64,000 nt of DNA, from positions 1-64,000 of the forward strand of contig MU624548.1 of NCBI GenBank assembly GCA_025349905.2, in the 5' to 3' direction. This document shows, in pieces, positions 40,101 to 50,970 of the stretch. How positions within the stretch are numbered: position 1 is the stretch's first letter; every line of letters starts with the position of its first letter. The notes beneath the pieces were generated by a model. That model was not told the DNA's origin, did not search any database, and saw only the letters and a program-made list of their open reading frames with translations. The position numbers were made by a program, and so were the translations under genes. This stretch comes from Blastocladiella britannica (taxonomy: Eukaryota > Blastocladiomycota > Blastocladiomycetes > Blastocladiales > Blastocladiaceae).

Positions 40101-42198
40101 GCTGGGTGTCTGCGAGATGCCGGTGAAGCGTTTGCGCGTTGCGTTCGGCCAGCGCCAGCAGATCCGTGAGACCAGCAATCTGCGCCATAAACTGTGCGCG
40201 CTGCGCCTCTGATCCCTCGGCCAACTCGAGCTCCAGGCGGTGCTTGTCGCGTGTCATGCGGAACATTTGCTCTTCCAGATCGCGGTTGACTTCCTGCACG
40301 CGCTGCAGCTTGTCCGAGTTTTCGTACATGTCGATGAGGGCCTGCACGTTAACCTTGTGGCGCATACTGAAATCGGGATCGACGCCCTTCCCGTCCAGCA
40401 CAATCTCGGTCACCGTGTGGTCAATCAGGCGCAGGTAGCGGCCACGAACATCGGCGGTTGCCTGCGGGTCGCCGTCCACACCGCGAATGCACGCCAGATG
40501 CTGCATGAGCGACGTCAGGTAGTAAATGCCCTCCTGGTGCGTCTCCACCGAGCGCAGCACCGACCGAAAGAGTTCTTGCGGGTCGGAAAAGTCGTCACAT
40601 GCAGTGTCGCAGCGCTCCTTGAACTCGTCCATGTCGAGCTGCGTGTCGCTATCGAACTGAGACACTTGCCACTTGACGTACTCGTTGGGGAAGTTGCGCA
40701 GTGCGTCGAGGACCGCGCGCAAGCCGGCTGCCAGCAGCTGGTTGCGCAAGTGGATGCGCATTTCAAACTCCATGGCACATCGAAGCACGCCGTTGATGAG
40801 CAGCAAGTTGGCTAACTGTATTTTTGTTTTTAATGAGTGCCCTACTGAAAAAATGGTGGGAATAAATGCGCACGGCATATTCGCTCAGCTCTTCGTCCGT
40901 CATGCCCCGGGCCATGCCAGTGGCACCGACTTTACTGCCCATCAGACCTCGGCTGTGAATCACCGATGCAAAATCAGAGATCCACGGCCCGAACGGCATC
41001 GGCGACTTGCGCGCCGCATCGAGGCTGGCGAGGCCGCGCAGCACCACCTCGTGGCCACGGGGCCGCACGCTATAACAGAGACCGGTCATGATCTCGGCGG
41101 TGATGCGGCGGGTGTGCGCATTCTCCGAGTCGAGGGATAGAGCCAGCGTCTCCATCACGATCGGATTGTTGATGACGGCATTGAGCGCCGGCTTAAAGTT
41201 GAGCATGCCCTTGAAGGATCGCACAAGCTCATTTTCAATGGACGTGTACTTGGTTTTCCTGATCCATACATCATGTTAAATAGTTGCTCGGCTCATCCAC
41301 TCGATTAATAAAATATTTAGACGAACCCTGCTGATCCGGGGGCATGTGTTGTGGTGGCCTCTGCACAGCGTTTCAGGATGAGGGCCAGACAACTGACGCC
41401 GTCGGCATTCACAAACTCGGCGATCCACTGCGGCGGGTACGTGGTGAGCGAGACTCGCAGCGACGTGAGCAGCTTGAGGGTGATGCGGTCCGAGACCGGC
41501 GGAAGGTTGTTGATAAAGTACTGGACCGTGGACCGCGCCTCGACGCCGCTTCCGGCCGCACCGAGCGCACCGGGCGCGCCGGGCCCGCCCACCGGCGACG
41601 TCGACCCCGGCAGTGCCCGCGACGCATAGTCCTTGATCAGCCGCCACTGGTGGTCGCGGCCGAGCTGCATCACCGTCATCCGCACTTCGGCCTTCACCAT
41701 TCCCAGCCCGTCAAACGCCTCGTTCAGCAGCCGGGCCAGGAGCTCGTCGTCCAGATCTGCGGGTGGCTTGTCGAGCGAGAAAAACGCTGGGTTAACGTCG
41801 TTGTATGCCGATGTGATGCCGCTGGCGGTGGCGGGCATCGAGCCATCGTCGAATTGCACGCCCGCGGCGGCAGCGGCGGCGGCAACGTCTACTCCATGGT
41901 ACGACCCACGAGCCGCTGATTGCGGAGAGGTGCTCCCATCGGGTGGGCTGTCGGGTGCGACGTACGCCGACGACGTCGATCGCCGGAGCGTGGCGTAGCC
42001 CTGCGACGTGTCGCCCATGTACATTTCCTGCATGTCGTCGTGCGATTTGCGGCGCAGCATGCCCGAGAGGCGCCGTGTGTGGCTGGCCCCGGGGATATGC
42101 AGCCCCGAGGACGAGCTGTGGGGCGAGTCGTCGCCGGCATCGCGCGAGATGTTTGTGCTCGACGTCGACCCGCGGATCTTGCGCAGCAAGTTATTCAT
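37186..42198 (-). CDS. diaphanous-related formin (FH3-FH1-FH2-DAD)
   Basis: Ten exons on the minus strand, 42198-41327, 41258-40874, 40815-39722, 39658-39587, 39508-39437, 39364-39314, 39250-39152, 39087-39052, 38977-37506 and 37442-37186, give 1,469 residues. The GBD/FH3 armadillo region covers about 95-600 (for example LANLLLINGVLRCAMEFEM). A coiled coil follows to about 760. The FH1 tract, about 765-895, is split over several exons. FH2, about 905-1310, holds VTLKQLQWDKIPDMTV and IDGKRSQAINIMLG. The DAD, STEIDKLLESLKKVG plus a basic RSRRR, begins near 1390. Such formins nucleate and elongate unbranched actin from profilin-actin, are held inactive by the FH3-DAD contact and are released by Rho GTPases. 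The last intron appears to use a GC donor. Confidence 0.9.
37443..37505 (-). other. candidate GC-AG intron in the formin gene
   Basis: On the minus strand the FH2 exon ends CCG GAT G and continues GCACGC; the acceptor TATCAG lies 63 bases away. The join gives PPDDDENGSTEIDKLL, a phase-consistent entry into the DAD. A GT donor (GTATGT) 24 bases further is also in phase but would leave a 39-base intron, shorter than any other here. Confidence 0.55.
39052..39658 (-). repeat. tandem series of five phase-2 FH1 mini-exons
   Basis: Exons of 72, 72, 51, 99 and 36 bases, separated by introns of 63-78 bases within this span, each start just after AG with a proline codon split 2+1. Each encodes a proline run followed by MMGG- or GMGG-like residues and ends CC(G/T/A)CC|GT. 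All are multiples of three with the same phase, so each can be skipped or added without a frameshift. They look like products of exon duplication. Confidence 0.8.
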
Positions 42199-42354
42199 AC
42201 TGCTGGTGGGCCCGTTATTATTATTATTGTTATTCTACGGTGACGAGGTCCGACGGCGGCAATACGAAAAATAAAATCGATGGAATTCGACGAAAGAGAC
42301 CTCGGAAAAAGATCCCAAAAAACCAAAGAAAAAAATGCTGCGTGCACTGCGTTA

Positions 42355-43791
42355 TTACGATAGTGACGCTGGCGTCCCGCCCCCAGGTCCATAAGTGGGC
42401 CGTGCTGGGATCCCGCTCGTGGGGCCATACGCCGGCCGTCCCATACCCTGGTTCCCATACCCCCCGACCGGCGCCGCACCATATTGCTGCTGCTGCTGCT
42501 GGTAGTGTGGTGGCGGACGGTATGCTCCATATTGAGGACCTCCTCCTCCATTGTACTGACCGTACATGGCACCTGGCGGTGGCGGCCCACCAGGGTAGTG
42601 CATCTGATGCGGTGGCGGCTGCGCGTAGCCGCCCATGTATCCCGCTCCCACGCCGTACCCTTGCTGCTGTTGCTGATATGGCCCTTGCTGTTGCTGCTGC
42701 TGCTGGAATCCTGGCCCACTCCGCATGCCACCGCCGCGGCCCGCACCGCCCATCACGTGGTTGCCGCCAGTAACACCATTGCTGGCATGTATGCTCTCCT
42801 TGGGGAGGACTCGGAACGGGTTGACGGCCGGGTCGGCAAATCGCACCGTCGGCATGCGGCCGTCGATTTCAATCGACTCGAACTGGTACTTTGTGCGCGC
42901 GGCCGCATCGGAGGAGGTGAATTGGACGTACACGGACCCGCGCGACTTGCCGTTCGTCTTGTGCTCGTTGAACGTCATGTCCACAATGCACTGGCTGTCG
43001 CCCGTCACCAAGGCCGAGATATCGGCAATGTCCTTGTCTGTTGTCCACTGTATTTCGTATATTGAGGATACTTTTTGTTCTTGAATCCAAGAAAAAAAGA
43101 AGAAGCATACCCAAGTCAATTCGTCAATCTGAAGGGCAGATGTTGCCGACGGATCAGAGAGCACCTCGTGCGGGACAACCGGTAGCGCCGCTACATTCAC
43201 GTTCGGGTCAACGTGAGGTGCGGGATCTGTTGGTTTTGCGGGCAGGGTGGGCTCCACGACCGCCGGGGCAGCGGGAACTGGCGCAGCGACAGCCTCTGGG
43301 AGCTTTTTTTCGTTTATGAAGAGGTCATCGTCAGGACCGGACGCGTCGCGCGATCATTTCAACAAGTCGAATAGAATAAGGACGGCAGGCACCTTGGACT
43401 CGCCGTAGCCAGCAAACACGTCGTCGTCGTCGTTGACGGCCTCAAGCACCGCCATTTTCGCCGGGCGAGGGTTTGCGTCGGCGTCAAGCGTGTCGGTCGC
43501 GCTCGCCCTTCGTTTGCGCGTGTTGGGCTCGCCATCCAATCCAGTTTGCGCCGGTTGGGCATTCTCTGCAGCAGCAGCGTCGGCGACGACCACGGCCGTA
43601 CCAGGCTGATCCAATGGTACCAGAGGTGCGGCGGCAGTCGTAGCTGGCGGTGGCGAGGTCACTGCGGTTGGCGAGCGCGGGCCAAGCAGCTATTATTGGA
43701 TAAAATCAATTCCAGTCAAGTCTCATTAAAAGAATACATAGATGAGCCGAACCGCTTCGTCGTCGTAAATGTCGAAATCAAGGTTATCCAT
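42355..43791 (-). CDS. CPSF6/CPSF7-like RRM protein (cleavage factor Im large subunit)
   Basis: Exons 43791-43738, 43689-43393, 43302-43111 and 43047-42355 give 411 residues. The N-terminus MDNLDFDIYDDEAVRLIY resembles the acidic start of CPSF6. The RRM spans about 175-260. The exon 3/4 junction restores ELTWWTTDKDIADISAL, matching the family's LTWWTTDEDL, and then FNEHKTNGKSRGSVYVQF follows as the RNP1 region. The C-terminal 150 residues are rich in Gly, Gln, Pro and Tyr. CFIm binds UGUA elements and guides alternative polyadenylation in the nucleus. No RS-like tail is seen, unlike in animals. The start codon lies 92 bases from that of the divergent gene at 43884. Confidence 0.8.
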
Positions 43792-43883
43792 ATATTTTTA
43801 TAGGGACACGACGCGCGATAATTGGAAGAGCTTTCACCGTCGAGTTTCCAAACCTCACAGAGGAACATCAAAAACAAGGGAAT
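43792..43883. promoter_or_regulatory. 92-bp bidirectional promoter candidate
   Basis: Only 92 bases separate the start codons of the CPSF6-like gene (-) and the orphan gene (+). An AT-rich element reading CTATAAAAATAT on the minus strand ends just before the CPSF6-like ATG. Both 5' leaders must be very short, or transcription starts overlap. Confidence 0.45.
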
Positions 43884-46067
43884 ATGGCTGCGCCGTCATC
43901 ACCTTACGCTGTAAAGAGCCGTCTGCACCAGACGCCGTCAACCACCGCCGCCGCTATTTCATTGCCAGCGGTGGTGGTGGCGCAACAGGGCCGATCGGCT
44001 CCATTGGATCCAACTGTTCCCCGCGGCGCCGGCGCCTTTTCAGACTTTTACGACGATCCATCTTCTGCCGTCTCCTCTGCAACCGCTGTCCAATCCGATG
44101 GCTCTTCGGGGACGATGCTTCATGGTTCCCAGCAACAGCAGGAGACAGAGGAGCACTCCTACGTTGCGAATTCCAACTTTCCGATCACAACAGCCCTCGG
44201 GACTGGGCGAAAGCGACCACCGTCGCCCAATTCACCGATGCGGCGCGTTTCGCAACTTGGATCCGCGCAGACGGCGCCAATTCACCCTCTGTCGCCGACG
44301 GTGGCCGATCCCAGTGATCCGTTTTCACTGGCATCGCCCACGGCTGTTGGAGCGACTGCCGAATTCTCCCAGGGCGGAGGAGAGACATGGGCCGCTCCTC
44401 GCAGGTCGATCGTTGCACTACAGCAGCAGCAGCAGCAGCAGCAACAACGGGGCATGAGACAACAACAACCACTGGCTGGCCATGAGAGCGACGGGTTCGT
44501 TATTGTGGACAATGGAAGGCGGCCGTCCAATCATTTCGCAGTCTCTGGCTCCATCTCTGGCTCTGGTGGCGATCTAGATCGGACCATCCACGCGTCGTCG
44601 GCAGCGCAGGGATGGCACACAGCGGCTCAGCAGCAGCAGCAGCCAACTTATTCAGGTACCGCCGCCACGCTGGAGGGAACACGACGCATGTCTACCATGT
44701 CGGCGCTCTTCAAGACGCTTTCGCGCGAGTCACTGCTCCGAGAAGCAGTCTCGGCATCCACAGCATCAACAGCAGCAGCAGCCAGTGGGCCGCGGTCCTC
44801 CGCGAGTCAGGCATTCCACGTCGGGTCAGCGTCGTCCTTGGTCAGCGATAACGGCTTGCGCTCCTCCCGTGGCTCGGTTACGTCGTCCGTCTCGACAATG
44901 CGATCAGGCCAATTCGCCATCCCATACACTGCCTTTATTATTGCCGGCAGTGACGGTAGCGGTAATGGCCCTACTGCGGGGCAGCAGCAGCGGCAACCAC
45001 ATCATCATCCTCCATCGTCATCCTCGCCATCACAATCGGTGAGCGGCAGTGACCAACATCATATGACGACGTCTGCGTTTCCATCCAGCGGTTGGTCGAC
45101 CGCCGCCGTCGGCGCGGGCAACGGGTTTCCGTTATCAGCGTCGTCGCGCGACCGGCGCCGCTCGTCGTCCCCCGCGCGCGATTTCGTGCGCAATTACCTC
45201 AAGTCCACCGCCACTCCGAACTCCATGGCATCCGCAACAGCAGTGCCGTCCACTAGCAGCAGTGAGCCGTTTGCGACTGTTGCAGCCGGAGCAGCGGCGT
45301 TGTCGGCACAAAAGCTGATGGCCATGACCTCGACCGTGGTACACACGCTTCGGTCCAACGGCAGCAGTCATAGCATGACTGCGTCGCCGTCGGTCGGCGG
45401 CATTCATGCGTCCGCGACCATGTCGTCTCTGTCGTCGTCATCGTCGATCACGACGGGCGGGCGACCGGTCGGATCGTCGTTGTTGGGCGGCGGCGGATCA
45501 GGGATAGTGCCACGGTCGCGGCACGGGTCGTTGGCAATGGCGACGCACTTGGACGGAATCGATGACGACTCGCGGACCGACTTGTCATTGCCTTCAGAAC
45601 AGCGACACCCCGACCGCCGCGGCTCTGCAACACCCGAGTCGTCAGCTGTTGCCAATGACCAGCACCACCACCACCAGTCGGGGTCGATTGTTACGGCCAA
45701 GCTGACGGGCCTGTCCTCTTCTTCGTCCTCGTCGCTGCGAGACCGCGTGACCAACGACGGGTGGGCCGCACAGACCGACTCGCTGCTGCTGTCCATGGAC
45801 ATGCTGCTGCAAGACACGCGCGCGTTGCTGGGCGAAATCGGGCACGACCTGGACGCGGCGGACGCGGCGCAGCTGGACCTGGGTGTGAAGCTTGGGGCGG
45901 CATGTACCGATGTGCGGGCGCTGGCGCTGTGGGAGACGCAGAGCGCGCGGGCCGCGATCGTGTACATGGCCAGTAGCGACCGGGCGGCCGCTTCCATTTC
46001 ACGAGGATTGATGGCTCCTGTGAGCGCCGTCTCGGCCTGCTCTGCGCCGGATCTCTCATTACCATGA
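43884..46067 (+). CDS. Ser/Gln/Ala-rich orphan protein, 727 residues
   Basis: A single exon with no recognised domain over most of its length. Residues 1-600 are low complexity: poly-Gln at about 178-200 encoded by a CAG run near 44,421-44,444, His-rich patches (HHHPPSSSS), and long Ser/Thr stretches. Short basic Ser-rich motifs (RRMSTMSALFKTLSR, SRDRRRSSSPARDFVR) could be kinase sites. The C-terminal ~110 residues are different. TDSLLLSMDMLLQDTRALLG and the stretch to IVYMASSDRAAASI form an amphipathic helical region, the only part likely to fold. Function is unknown; a scaffold or regulator with one C-terminal helical interaction module is possible. Confidence 0.65.
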   Translation: MAAPSSPYAVKSRLHQTPSTTAAAISLPAVVVAQQGRSAPLDPTVPRGAGAFSDFYDDPSSAVSSATAVQSDGSSGTMLHGSQQQQETEEHSYVANSNFPITTALGTGRKRPPSPNSPMRRVSQLGSAQTAPIHPLSPTVADPSDPFSLASPTAVGATAEFSQGGGETWAAPRRSIVALQQQQQQQQQRGMRQQQPLAGHESDGFVIVDNGRRPSNHFAVSGSISGSGGDLDRTIHASSAAQGWHTAAQQQQQPTYSGTAATLEGTRRMSTMSALFKTLSRESLLREAVSASTASTAAAASGPRSSASQAFHVGSASSLVSDNGLRSSRGSVTSSVSTMRSGQFAIPYTAFIIAGSDGSGNGPTAGQQQRQPHHHPPSSSSPSQSVSGSDQHHMTTSAFPSSGWSTAAVGAGNGFPLSASSRDRRRSSSPARDFVRNYLKSTATPNSMASATAVPSTSSSEPFATVAAGAAALSAQKLMAMTSTVVHTLRSNGSSHSMTASPSVGGIHASATMSSLSSSSSITTGGRPVGSSLLGGGGSGIVPRSRHGSLAMATHLDGIDDDSRTDLSLPSEQRHPDRRGSATPESSAVANDQHHHHQSGSIVTAKLTGLSSSSSSSLRDRVTNDGWAAQTDSLLLSMDMLLQDTRALLGEIGHDLDAADAAQLDLGVKLGAACTDVRALALWETQSARAAIVYMASSDRAAASISRGLMAPVSAVSACSAPDLSLP

Positions 46068-46124
46068 CCTTAGTATCAGTATCCTTTCGTAAAAAATCGA
46101 AGCAAAAATTCTTTTATAAAGGAT

Positions 46125-47416
46125 CTAAGTCAATGATGCGCCGCCGTAATGCCGGTCGTACACGGCGTGCACTGCGTCTTCAACCGTCTCCACAATCTCC
46201 GTTGGCGGGGCCGGCAACTCGTCTCCGGGCTGGTACACGCCCGTACGCACCAGGAAACTGTGCCAGCCATGGTGGTGTGCGCCCTGAATGTCGGCAGCCG
46301 GGTTGTCGCCAACCGCGTACACTTCAAAGTGGTCGTTGACGCAGTTGGCAATGGACTTGGCGTCCAGGCGGTGGTGGTCGGCGGCAGGGACCGAGTGGAT
46401 CATTTGGTGCAACTCGCGGTACGCCCACGCGTAGGTGGCGGTTTCGGGTTTTCCGTATGTTGTGGATTGGAGGTCGGAGCCTGTCAGTTCCTAGTATTGT
46501 CGTTATGAGTCCTGAAGATACGATCAAAAGTGGGGGAAACTAAGTACCTTCCAAACGGCCTCGAGCGCGACCCGCAACGCACGCTGCCCAAACCGCGCGA
46601 CCGGGTACTCGTTGGCCCACAAGAAATCCGGGTTGGAAAAGTAAATGGGCGTGTGCTGCACGTGCATTGCAGCCAGCAGCTTTGGATCCAAGTGCGGGCG
46701 TGCATTGTTGTTGGGTGATGCAGGTGGGAACGCGAGCCCGAGGTTGCCGCGCGGGGACCGCAGCACGTCGACCATGACTTGCAGGTCGGTGCCGAGATCG
46801 CGCGAGTCGTGCAGCACCAGGACCGCGGCAATGTCCATGTCGCTAAAGTCTTGTGGGGGCTGTTTTTATATGAGTATATGCGTTAATGCGTTCAAGGAAC
46901 ATGACCGCGTACTTGGTGAGCCGCCAACGCGTCCGGACCAGCAACGCAGAACGGCGCAACCGACCGGTTCCAGTTGACAATCTGGTACGGCGTGCACACG
47001 TTGCGGAACCCGTACTCCTTCAGCACGTGCATGCCGTTTGGCCCGCGCCCACCGACCGCCAACACCCACCGGTTCGCGTACTGGGCCGCGAGCGCGCGCA
47101 TGGGCGAGTGCGAGAGCACTACTTGGTCGGGACGGACAGGCACCCCGAGCTTGGCCTGCAAGTCGGCGGCTTTCGCGGCCTCGGTCACGCCGCCGCCGTT
47201 GGTTAAGTATAGGTGCGGGATGGTCACGCGGCGCGGGTTGGCGCCGTGCACGAGTGCCAGGGCCCGACGCGCCTCGGGAAGTACACGGCCGCCCTGGATC
47301 AGTACGCCATCTATGTCAAACACGAATGCGGGCTGTTTGGGCGAGTGCGCGGCCAGGAGCCTTGGTGTCGTTCTTTGTGACTGCAGTAAGAGCCGACGGG
47401 TCGCATGAAGTGCCAT
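46125..47416 (-). CDS. HAD-superfamily hydrolase, HDHD5/CECR5 (yeast YKR070W) family
   Basis: Exons 47416-46913, 46859-46548 and 46490-46125 give 393 residues. The start resembles a mitochondrial presequence (MALHATRRLLLQSQ). HAD motif I is FVFDIDGVLIQGG at about 32-44, with both aspartates. Motif II is the threonine in LYLTNGGG. Motif IV is in YAVGDNPAADIQGA, near residue 345. The junction ELTGSDLQSTTYGKPETATY agrees with the family's 'YGKP' segment carrying the motif III lysine. These proteins are class IIA HAD phosphatase-like enzymes of mitochondria with no settled substrate. It is convergent with the orphan gene, with 57 bases between stop codons. Confidence 0.82.
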
Positions 47417-47615
47417 TTTCTATACTCTTTGTATGAAAGAGAAAGACCCGAAACAATATAATTCCATTTCATTTTAACAACAGTCAGAGGGAGCGACGGT
47501 GGCGGGCGGTAGTTGGGGGAGGGCAGAGAAAGTGCTGGCACACCATAAAATAGTGAGGAAATAGCAGGATAATACAATAAATCAAATATAAAGGCGTACG
47601 CTTGGCTATCCTTTT

Positions 47616-47798
47616 TTACTCGGACACGGGCAGGCCCTGCGACAGGCGAATCTCGCGGAGCTTGGTCACGCGGCTGGCCTCCTTGGCCTCGCGCTGGAAC
47701 CAAAAGTAGTAGCCGGCAGCGCCGCCGAGGGACATGCCGACGGTCAGGTCAAGGAAGAAGCGCTTCTTGAGCATGCCAGTGATGGGAGCGATCGCCAT
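47616..47798 (-). CDS. COX9: cytochrome c oxidase subunit VIIa-like (COX9)
   Basis: A 60-residue protein in one exon. MAIAPITGMLKKRFFLDLTV followed by GMSLGGAAGYYFWF is the start and single transmembrane helix typical of the fungal Cox9/VIIa subunit, with charged residues after the helix. It is an inner-membrane accessory subunit of complex IV, small and imported without a cleaved presequence. It lies 127 bases from the divergent NTH1 start. The match is by eye on a short protein but the N-terminus is distinctive. Confidence 0.75.
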   Translation of the reverse strand: MAIAPITGMLKKRFFLDLTVGMSLGGAAGYYFWFQREAKEASRVTKLREIRLSQGLPVSE

Positions 47799-47925
47799 TT
47801 TTTGGTTATATTATTTGGAAATTTGGTATGCGTGCGTGGTACGATAATCCGAGGACGAGACGAGAGAAAAATTATAAAACTTTATTAAACGACATCAATC
47901 AAGCATCACGTGCGACTCGACGACA

Positions 47926-49119
47926 ATGGAGAACAAGGACGACAACGAAGCCTGGCGACCAACGTACACTGCCATCCGCCAGTGGCGCGCCGAACACCCT
48001 GGCGCTCCCGTAGACACCGAGGGTTGTGGGATGCTTGCCACCGCGCCGTATGGCACTCCCGAGCACCAGTTCCAGGTCTTGGTGGGTCTAATGCTGTCGT
48101 CAAAGACCAAGGACGCCACCACTGCCCAGGCCATGCGCAATCTGCACGCGCACGCTGCCGAACACGGTGCTACGCTTTCAGTGTCGTACCTGGCCGCCAT
48201 GCCCGAATCGGAACTTCACGCGTGCATTGCCAAGGTTGGATTCCACGCGCAAAAGACAAAGTTCCTCTTGGCTTCGTCCAAGATGATCCTTGACTCGTTT
48301 GACGGGCTCGTTCCCGATACCATTGACCAGCTCGTGAAATTGGTCTGTGTTTTCTTGATTGGATTCAATCCGACGATCAACCTCATTGCGCGTATTGAAT
48401 GAAACAGCCAGGTGTCGGCCCCAAGATGGGCCACTTGACGCTCCAGGTAGCATTTGGCAAGTGCGTATTATTTGGTGACGGTGACAAGGCGGGATCACTT
48501 ACTGTTGTATCAACAGATTGGACGGGATCGGTGTCGATGTGCACGTCCACCGGATCAGCAATCGACTGGGCTGGGTCAACACCAAGAATCCCGAGGGGAC
48601 GAGAAAGGTACGTAGCGCTATCCTTCATTTTTGCACAATTTCATACCAACAAAATGACTACAGGCGCTGGAAACATGGCTGCCAAAGGACCTGTGGGCCG
48701 AAATCAACAAGGTCCTGGTCGGATACGGCCAAACGCTGTGCCTCCCGCTACGACCGCTCTGTGCAACGTGCCCTGTCGCCGCCGACTGTCCCAGCAATGC
48801 CGCCAAAATGCCCGCATCGCAACCGCCCAAGCCATCGTCGTCGGCCAAAAAACGGACCCGACGCGCGGCTACCACCACCTCTGAGTCGTCAGAGTTATCG
48901 TTGTCATCTTCGTCTGATGCTGAGGACGATGAGGACGGATCACCCGTAGTCGATGTCGAAGCATCTCACCGACCACCACCGATGAAACGGGCACGCTCTG
49001 GTCCAGCACCGGCCGTGGTGCGCCGAGTGATGAGGCGGGCGACTCCGGGCCGTCGCTCCTCGCCATCACTGCCTCCAGTCGATCACGTCTCATCAGCATC
49101 GTCCATTGGCTCGGACTGA
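47926..49119 (+). CDS. NTH1: endonuclease III (NTH1) DNA glycosylase/AP lyase
   Basis: Exons 47926-48342, 48408-48460, 48517-48607 and 48664-49119 give 338 residues. The helix-hairpin-helix [18 protein letters not shown] carries the catalytic lysine K145. The catalytic aspartate is D164 in [17 protein letters not shown]. The [4Fe-4S] loop has cysteines 213, 220, 223 and 229 with the expected spacing of 6, 2 and 5. The enzyme removes oxidised pyrimidines and cleaves the abasic site in nuclear and mitochondrial base-excision repair. Unusually for the family, about 105 residues follow the iron-sulphur loop. They form a Ser/Asp-rich then Arg-rich tail ([29 protein letters not shown]) that could be a nuclear-localisation or interaction segment. 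It is convergent with galactokinase, with 70 bases between stop codons. Confidence 0.9.
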
Positions 49120-49189
49120 GTCGAGGCAAAGATCGTGTATTATTGAACAGCCACGGCCCGCAATTGGCCGCACAAATAAAAAAGAGGTT

Positions 49190-50800
49190 TTACAACAGAG
49201 AAACGATCGTTTCCGAGGACGGCGCAGCCAACGGCAGTACCGTGGCGCCAGCACTGGCGCGGGTGGCAAACAAAAACGTCCCAACGGCCTTGTCCTTGGC
49301 GAGTCTACGCGGCTTGTAGTACGCGTCGTACAGCGCGTCCACGAACGCATCGACCGCGGCCGCGTCCGGGACCAAGTGCACCGTGCACCCGCCCCACCCA
49401 GCTCCCGTGACCCGCGCACCCAGTGCGCCATTGGCCTTCCCAAGCGCCACGAGCGCGTCCACGTCCGGGTGCGAACACTCAAACAAGTCGCGGCACGACG
49501 CGTGCGACGCGTCCATGAGCGCGCCAAACGTCGAGGCCGAGTCAGCGGTTTCCCCTGCGGCACTCATCGCGTCAGCGGCCGCCAGCACCCGGCGCGCCTC
49601 GGCCAGCACGTGCGTAGCGCGGTTCCGCAGCTTCAGCGTCGAGTACGTGACCGCGAACGCCGACATGTACTGTTCGCGCATGGCCTCGGAGGTGCCCAGC
49701 GACAGCGCTGCCGCCACCGCCGCATCGGTCCATTCGCCCGTGCCGCTGGGGCCCGCCAGCACCGTGGTCGCGGTCGCGTGCAGCTGCTCGAGCTGCGGGA
49801 CCACGGGCCGCGTCCAGTCCACCAGATCGGCCAGGATCAGCGGCGGTGCGCTCGATGCGGTCAGCGGGACACGGCCGGCGTGCGCGGCCAGAATCGCCGC
49901 TGCCAGACGCGTCTCGACCACCCGCAAATTGTAGTTGGTGGCCGCCGTCACCGCCTTGTCGGCCGTCACCAGCGAGTGCGCAACCACAAACGCCGCGGCC
50001 TTGGGCAGCGGCACTGGCGTCAGGTCCAGCTTTGGGGTAAAGTGGATGACGGCCGCCTGCCCGCGCGACGCCATGACTGAAATGGACTGGTCCTGTTATA
50101 TATGTATATCCACTGGTTAGTGTCCATTCAGAGCGGATGCAAAAGAAGGACGAACCATGCCGCCACTGTTGACGCCCACCAGGCGCTCAGTGTCAATGGC
50201 GACCTGGGTCAGCTTCTTGGTATCGAGCGCCGCGATGCCCTCGGTCCCAAGCTCGGCGCCAATGCACGCGAGCAGCGTCGAGACGATCATGGCAGCCGAG
50301 CTGCTAAGGCCCGACCCGGGCGGCACGGTGGAGTCAATGACTGCAAACAGATCGTAGTCCGGGTTCGCGGCCAGCCCAAAGTGCTTGCGGGCGCCAATGT
50401 ACCCGGCCTTGAAGTAGTTGCCCCAGTCAATCACGGACGCGTCGAAGGCGGGATCGGCGGCCGCAAACGACACGGGCTGGTCGGCAAACTCGTGCGACCG
50501 CACGTTCACTGTCGCACTGGATCCGACGGCGGTCGGGCGAGTGCCCACTAGCACTAGCAGGTCGCAGTCCAGGGCCATGGGCAGCACTGAGAAACCGCAG
50601 TAGTCAATGTGCTCGCCAATCAGGTTGACGCGGCCGGGAGCACGCGCCAGCAGCGTCGGGTGCACCGAGGACGGGTAGGCCGCACGGAACGTGGCCGTCA
50701 GGGACGCCAGGCGGGCTTGGTGGGAGGCCGTCGTGGCCGGGTCGCCCGAGCCGAGGTCGGCAAGCGATGAGGCAATGCGCACATTAGTAGTTTTGTTCAT
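49190..50800 (-). CDS. GAL1: galactokinase
   Basis: Exons 50800-50156 and 50092-49190 give 515 residues, a normal length for fungal galactokinases. The galactose signature ARAPGRVNLIGEHIDYCG is at about 52-69. The ATP-binding GHMP motif is PPGSGLSSSAAM. The C-terminal GHMP motif is RVTGAGWGGCTVHL. The intron junction restores NSGGMDQSISVMASRGQA, containing the conserved GGMDQ of the active site. It phosphorylates galactose to galactose 1-phosphate in the Leloir pathway. No other Leloir gene is adjacent. The donor is GTTCGT. Confidence 0.92.
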
Positions 50801-50970
50801 TTTGTTATAGTCGTTATTTCTTTCTGTTTTCTGTGTTTCGTTCGCGGCCAAGATTGGAGGGCACCTCGGCTCCTTTATTCATTCGCGCGATGGGGGAAAC
50901 GCACAAAGTTTCAAAGGCCGAGAAGGTGGCGGCGTACAGAAATACATTGAGCAACTCAAAAAATCTAATC

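Noticed and set aside
44421..44444. CAG repeat as a mobile or regulatory element.
   Set aside because: It is an in-frame poly-glutamine tract inside a low-complexity protein, common in such genes.
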